Shown piece after piece: positions 58,718 through 64,000 of a DNA stretch of 64,000 bases (positions within the stretch are counted from its first letter, which is position 1; the number at the start of each line of letters is the position of its first letter). The translations under genes were made by a program, and so were the position numbers. This DNA is from Corella eumyota (lineage: Eukaryota; Chordata; Ascidiacea; Phlebobranchia; Corellidae). The notes below the pieces were generated by a model, which worked only from the letters and a program-made list of their open reading frames with translations, did not search any database and had not been told where the DNA came from. The DNA lies in NCBI GenBank assembly GCA_963082875.1, contig OY720102.1:1736001-1800000 (forward strand), written 5' to 3'.

Positions 58718-60065
58718 ATTAACTTAGCAAAACATCTTTTGTCTTTAATAATAAACTAAAATATTAACAAATCTGTATAAGTTCCTGGTGTTAAAAAACG
58801 AGTCATCTGTAGACGACGCTTACTACCCTAAACATATCACGCTTAATGCTATCATATTAAGGTAGCGTATTAATTTGAACCAGGAAACTGCTTTTAGTAT
58901 GATTTTCTACTATAGAGCTTCTTGTATAATATCGTAACATATTTATTTTAATTTTCATTAAATAAACATTGTATAACAGTATGTTAATACGACTACAGCT
59001 TCTTAAGCCTTAACATAACAACGTTTAACAAGATAAACAAAATCTAAATAAAGTTACTGCATTTTTGTTTTTAATTTAAAGCCGGATATACACTTTGGTA
59101 TGAGTAACATTGTCATTTTCTTTGTTTGTGGAGTTTCTGTTGCCTTTATACTTTGTCTTTTAATGAATACGTATTTAAGCTACTTTAATAATCAACTATC
59201 CCTTAATTAACTTTTATTAAGATTATTGGCTAATGTTAAATACCCATACTTTAAGAATAAAAATAATTCAAACATTTATAAACTAATTTGCTGTAAAATA
59301 AATACACGATTCTCTATGTTATAACTTTAATCTATATATAATGAAGCATAGTAAACGATACATATACAATTCTACGTTGATCGTCAAATTACAGATTTTT
59401 AAAATAAATTAAACTGCCATTTGTGGTGCAAGGGTGATATATCAAAGGCAAAAATAAGTTGCGAGTGACATATCAAGTAACAGCTTGTAAGATTGCCTTT
59501 TACTTAGATATGTAACAGGGTTTGAATTTAAAAACAGTAAACTAGCAAAACACTATAATAGATAAGGTTATAGTTGTTGTGTAAAAATATTTGGGCATTG
59601 ACATAGAATCTAAAATTTTAAAACTCTTATAAAAATTAAAATAAGAATAACGCTATAAAATTAATCAGCAAAAGTTTACTCCATATCGCCCAGTAGCGGC
59701 GGAAAATAAAATATTCAAATAACTTCTGCGTTAATATTTCCGTTTACAAATGTTATTACTTTATAAAAAAAAGGTTCGGTCAGTAATTAAAACACAAAAC
59801 AATATTATTTGAACAAAATAATATTGAAAAAATAAAGTAAAACCACATACTAAAACAATTAAAAAGAAAAATGCGATTAATTCCCATAAAAACTATATCA
59901 TAACTGTTACAAGTTTTCAATATTTACAAGTATATCTTGTTGTTTAACAAGATTATTGAACTTATGGTAGTAGTATCTGTTTATATACTTGTTGGTTTGG
60001 AATTAAAAATTGTAAAATTTTAACAATTTCTAACTTCGATTTTATGGTAAGGGTTTTTGTAAGAT
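58718..60065. other. Intergenic region upstream of the lectin-phosphatase gene
   Basis: No gene seen. Four short blocks recur in the same order upstream of the next gene (61291-62391): near 58727, 59185, 59675 and 59820. They probably hold the duplicated promoter. A TTTGTGGTG-family copy is at 59403-59520. Confidence 0.5.
59403..59520 (+). repeat. TTTGTGGTG-family repeat upstream of the phosphatase gene
   Basis: AAACTGCCATTTGTGGTGCA begins the copy, followed by AAAGGCAAAAATAAGTTGCG. Confidence 0.55.
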
Positions 60066-61290
60066 TCAAAGCGGTTTATAATCCCTAAAACACAAAATTA
60101 AATCTTAAAAACTTATTTTAAGTTAAACAAAATTATGTTAATTTTACCTTTTGTACAAAAAGACAATAATTGCAGAAAAGATGAGAATTAAAACTACTGC
60201 AACAGAAATTCCAACAATTACAGCAACAATATTAAACGTTGATGAAGTAAGAACTAAAAAACAACTTATTATAAGACAAAATATATATTATATAAATTCC
60301 TATATAGTCCCAACCAACCATATTGAGTAAATTGGGTAGCTTGAATTTGCAAAACTAATTTTAATTAATTGTTAAAGATTATAAGATAAATTTAACTTAC
60401 TTTCACATCGATTTCCTGAATAAAAAAGTGTACATGAACACATTGGCATTCCATCAACAACAGAACAAGTTCCACTGTTTAAACAAATGCATGAATCGCT
60501 GCAAGATGCTAAAAAATACATTTTTTAATGCTTGTTAGTTTGTTTAATAAAATAAAAAAGTTTACTTAAAAAAAATTAAAAAAACTACCTTGGCAAATGT
60601 GATATAAATGCAAGCCACACCAAATACGAAGCCATGAACCCAAAGCCTTTCGTTTTTTCAGATTTTTTTTTGCATATACTCCTACGCAAGACGTCATACC
60701 ATTGTAATGTATTGGATCCCAGTTGCGAAAATTCTTTTTTCGTCTATATTGAACACCATTCCAATAAAAAGCTTTTTTTTTTTTATTTACCTTACCACCT
60801 GTCCAATAACCAACGGCAAAAGGATAACTGAATTTTTGTGAATTTACAAATTTTTTCCATTGGTTAAGAAACTCGTTAATTTTATCTTGACGTTGTTTGG
60901 ACCAAATCTCAACAAGTTTACCCCCGGTGTCTCTTAAACAAGCTGCTTGGGCATCATCCCAGTCCAGTAAAGTTGTGTTGTAGAACGTGATATTAGCTCC
61001 ACCATCCTGGATAGTGGTAGCTACAAAATATTTACATACAATTTTTTAACATCAATTATTTTTTAGAAATTCAGAGCCTTTTCTAATAGAATGTTAGGGT
61101 AAGTAGGGGGTAATCAAAATTGTCCTAATGTCTGTAAAATGACGTGACTTTCTACAACCAAAATTTATATATTTTCACTTTTTCTATGAATTTTAAAATA
61201 AGAAATGAAAATACCTTGTGAGAGAACTTCGCTAGTTTTGCACAGAAATAAAATTACCAAACACAACCCGATTAATTTGAAAACAAACAT
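60066..61290 (-). CDS. Short membrane C-type lectin, paralogue of the lectin phosphatase
   Basis: Five exons (61290-61215, 61020-60589, 60508-60401, 60253-60148, 60084-60066) close in frame at 246 codons. Order: signal peptide KLIGLCLVILFLCKTSEV, one C-type lectin domain, one EGF domain (CSDSCICLNSGTCSVVDG), a membrane helix (IVAVIVGISVAVVLILIFSA), and a cytoplasmic tail of only seven to nine residues, YKRDYKPL. The signal peptide, first half of the lectin and EGF are almost the same as in the phosphatase gene, but the second half of the lectin has lost EPN and is rich in Lys and Arg, including four Lys from an A12 run (60770-60782). The tail has no enzyme; YKPL fits the YxxΦ endocytosis motif. 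Likely a decoy, adaptor-dependent or uptake receptor; function is inferred. Confidence 0.82.
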
Positions 61291-62391
61291 TTTTAATAAA
61301 ATACTGTGTTAGCAAAACGCGCTTGTCTTTAATAAACTTCAATTATAACAAAATGTATAAAGTCCTTTCATAAAATACCAATATAGCTTAAACATAAGAA
61401 CTTGCTTCTTTATTCTAAATTCCAACTACGGATATACATTTTGACAGTTCCTTCGCATGATTAAGAGATTTGGTTACATACATCCCTTTTTTATTGCCAA
61501 AAGTAAACGACATTTTAAGTGCAAGTATAATATTAAAAAGTTGTTAATAAAACTGCACTTAGAGAAGTAAAAATAAGATTTGCAATAATACATGGAATTT
61601 TGTTGTATACCATTATTCTTTTGAATTTGGGAAGACCAACTTAACAACCTAAACATAAAATACCAATGTTTACCCCGACACCGTTCCTATTTAAACTACT
61701 TTAATAATCGACCGTCCTTTAATTAGATTTATAAAGATTACAAGCAAATGTTAAACACAAATAAATCAAGAATAAAAAAAAGAATTATGAATGCGGTTAC
61801 AGTAATTGTTTAAAAAATCGAAAAAGTGAAATAACATTTCAAGTTTTGAAACTTTATAAAAATTTAAAAAAAGATTACTTCTATAAAAATCAATTGGAAA
61901 AAGGTTACTCCATATCACCAACTAGCGGCGGAAGATAAAATTAGTCAAACAACTTCCGCGTTCATTTTTTAATTTAAAAATATCGTTATTTTTTAACAAA
62001 AAGGGTTCAGGGGGTAAATACAACACATAGCAATAATAATAAATAAAATATTATTGATAAAAATACAATATAAACACTTCAAAAAGTAAAACTACAAACT
62101 AAAATAACTAAAAAGTAAATGCGATTAATTCCAATAATATTTATAACATAACTGTTTAAATTTTTTATATTTAATATTAACAGAGTTGTAAATTACAAAC
62201 AGTTTAACTTAATAAACAGTAAAAATAAAAGACGCTGTGATACAATGTTTAAAAACTAACAAAACGTTACAACAGTATCCCTAGTTTTAATGCATCTACA
62301 AAAATTTTACATGTTTAATAAATTGCTAAAACTATCTTTTTTTATTAACTTGTAGGCCCAAATTTGCAAAATTTTAGAACATTTTTGTCAT
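61291..62391. other. Intergenic region upstream of the short lectin gene
   Basis: No gene seen. It repeats the block order of 58718-60065, including CTCCATATCACCA then TAGCGGCGGAAGATAAAAT at about 61908-61940 against CTCCATATCGCCC and TAGCGGCGGAAAATAAAAT at 59679-59712. A weak SINE tail fragment lies at about 61621-61680. Confidence 0.5.
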
Positions 62392-64000
62392 TTAGAGGTT
62401 TTCGTAAATTCCAGTTGATATTTCTGAAATAGAAAATTTAAAAACTTTAAATTAGCATAAACAAAATTATAATAACAACATAATTTACCTCCATCAGTCT
62501 TTACTATTTGTTTCATCGAAAAACCTTGATTAATATTTGCATACTGTGTTTCGTCGGGATTGAACCCAGTACCTCCATGTGCGATGGAGGATTGATCCTT
62601 TGATATCTGAGTTTTGCACCTTTTAAAAAAATTAGCAGAAATTTTTACTCTTTAATCTTTATACCGGGTATGTTATGTAACAAATCCGCCATTTTCTTGT
62701 TTACTCTTTAAGTCTTATCTATTCTTGGTCACGTGTTTGCACCTGGAGTCTCATCTTTACGCCTTATCATTATCACGTGTTCTGTATCACGTGACGTGTT
62801 GGTTTAACTGTTTAATTGTAATGTATTGAGATAGTATTTGTGTTACGAGTTTGTGGACGGTTGTTTGTAATACGCAATAAAATACTATAAAATATAAATA
62901 CGGTTTTTTATACAAAAGAATATCAGGCAAAATCGTTACATTAGTTTACCTTTTGTACAAAAAGACAAGAATTGTGGTAAGAATGATCAAAAAAACTACC
63001 CCGACAACAATTCCAACAATTAAACCAACATTAGTTGACTCTGGTGTAAGGCCTAAAAAAGATAAAATAATAAAGCATAATGAATCATAAAAAATTTTCA
63101 CAGCTCTAACAAACCTTTTTTAGTAAATTGGGTAGCTTGGCTTTGTAGAACAGATATTGATCCCTTTTGTAAAGGAGTTGTCACAATAACAAACATGCTA
63201 AAAAGTATTACAAAAATATTAAAACCCATTAAAAACTGATGTTTTTGGGTTATTTTCCACTAATTAAGACAGTTTGTAAGTACACACCTGTATGTTTTGC
63301 CTGAAATAAGTTTTCTGTTATTTGCAACAAACACAGAATTCCTTGGATTTGCGATAGATCTTTTACTTGTGTGTTTAGTAATATCACAAGTTGTAATTCT
63401 TTCATCTCCCAGTGTGATTGTTTGGGTGTCTTCAGCACTGATACATTTAAATATATATTAGAATCAACATCATGTTATTAGAATGTCAGAGCTCTCAATT
63501 TTGTTTACAATATTATTTTTATTAAATCATATTACTTTTAGAAAGGATTTTAACTTGTACCTTTTTAATACAAGAGCAAAATAGGCTTGGTTTTCATTGT
63601 TAGTTGAATCTGTTGTTGCTGTTAAAATATCATCCAGAGAAAGATTTTCATTCAAATTCATTGAATTCTCTTCACTTTCACATCTTACCACTACCATGTA
63701 ACAACTATAAAAAATAATAAGTAAAACATTTTAAAAAATAAGTTAATATATTTTACTACATTAAAAAAATAAATGGGGAAGCACCTTGTTTAGGGGAATA
63801 CACTTGTAACTTTATAAAGTTTTATTAAACAATTTTTATTTAAAGCATATTAATATTAACCGGCAGCGTGGTGTAGTGGTAAGAACACTTGCTACACCAT
63901 ACATGAGGTCATGGGTACAATCCTCACTGCCCTTATGCTGCATTGCCCCTGTGTAAGGTGCTATAAACGATATGAACTCCTGCTGAGCAAGCACTTAATA
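62392..64000 (-). CDS. Third lectin-phosphatase-family receptor, 5' part beyond window
   Basis: Six exons are visible (63704-63561, 63437-63288, 63197-63115, 63052-62950, 62619-62489, 62423-62392), with the same phases (2, 2, 2, 1, 2, 1) as the matching exons of the phosphatase gene. They encode the membrane-proximal region (CYMVVVRCESE; TITLGDERITTCDI; ATQFTKK), a helix (VGLIVGIVVGVVFLIILTTI) and a tail of about 55 residues ending GIYENL then stop. The tail contains TQYANI, an ITSM-like TxYxxI, and IYENL; both are also YxN sites of the kind bound by GRB2-type SH2 domains. There is no phosphatase domain downstream: the next gene begins at 61290. Ectodomain composition is unknown because the gene runs past 64000. 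Confidence 0.75.
62730..62793 (-). promoter_or_regulatory. Cluster of CACGTG E-boxes in a tail intron
   Basis: Perfect CACGTG palindromes at 62730-62735, 62774-62779 and 62788-62793, with CACCTG at 62740-62745. They lie in the intron between the helix exon and the first tail exon of the third receptor gene. A YY1-like GCCATTTT lies just upstream near 62689. Confidence 0.4.
63858..64000 (+). repeat. SINE cut by the window end
   Basis: Begins CCGGCAGCGTGGTGTAGTGG and continues through box B to AAGCACTTAATA at the last base. It sits in an intron of the third receptor gene. Confidence 0.85.

Noticed and set aside
62345-62423. Direct splice from the helix exon to 62423 in the third receptor gene
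   Set aside because: It gives a longer tail with no similarity to the paralogue, whereas including the 131-nt exon reproduces the paralogue's phase pattern and the YENL motif.
1-64000. Retroviral, LTR or Polinton-like fossils
   Set aside because: No reverse transcriptase, integrase, capsid or envelope motif and no paired long terminal direct repeats were seen in any frame.

Overview
The window reads as nuclear DNA of an invertebrate chordate, most likely a tunicate of the Ciona type. This is inferred from very AT-rich DNA, mostly short introns, single-copy orthologues of vertebrate gene families, dispersed tRNA-derived SINEs, and two closely spaced same-strand gene pairs of the sort that tunicates transcribe as operons and resolve by spliced-leader trans-splicing. 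No species marker was tested.

Layout. 1-2533: a DNA transposon with 71-bp terminal inverted repeats (283-2266) ending inside the ADAR promoter. 2534-10134: ADAR (+, RNA editing), TBCB (-, tubulin folding), DNAL1 (+, axonemal dynein light chain). 10548-18354: WDR36/UTP21 (-, ribosome biogenesis), an inducible-type HSP70 (-) with heat-shock elements, and PDCD2 (+). 19820-28440: WDR20/DMWD (-), PTPA (+), GTF3C6 (+). 28883-44920: WDR54 (-), COA6 (-), LBR (-, lamin B receptor/sterol reductase), GOLGA5 (-, golgin-84). Exon models were built by reading splice sites and checking phase; every multi-exon model closes in frame and gives a length close to the human orthologue where one is known.

45769-64000 is the unusual part: three tandem minus-strand genes for C-type lectin-family cell-surface receptors. 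The first (45769-58717, 31 exons, about 1500 aa) joins C-type lectin, EGF, EGF, Ig, C-type lectin and fibronectin-like regions to a transmembrane helix and two tyrosine phosphatase domains. The second (60066-61290) has a near-identical start but is only signal peptide, lectin, EGF, membrane helix and a seven-residue tail. The third (62392 to beyond the window) keeps the membrane-proximal region and helix but ends in a short tail with two tyrosine motifs. The three therefore share ectodomain modules and carry three different signalling ends, like paired receptors. This array is the best candidate in the window for an undescribed system.

Repeats: at least twelve copies or fragments of one tRNA-derived SINE, nearly all in introns; a second short repeat family of about 110 bp recognised by a TTTGTGGTG core; and a small tandem repeat in an LBR intron. 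No rRNA, no functional tRNA gene, no CRISPR array and no virus-like element was seen.
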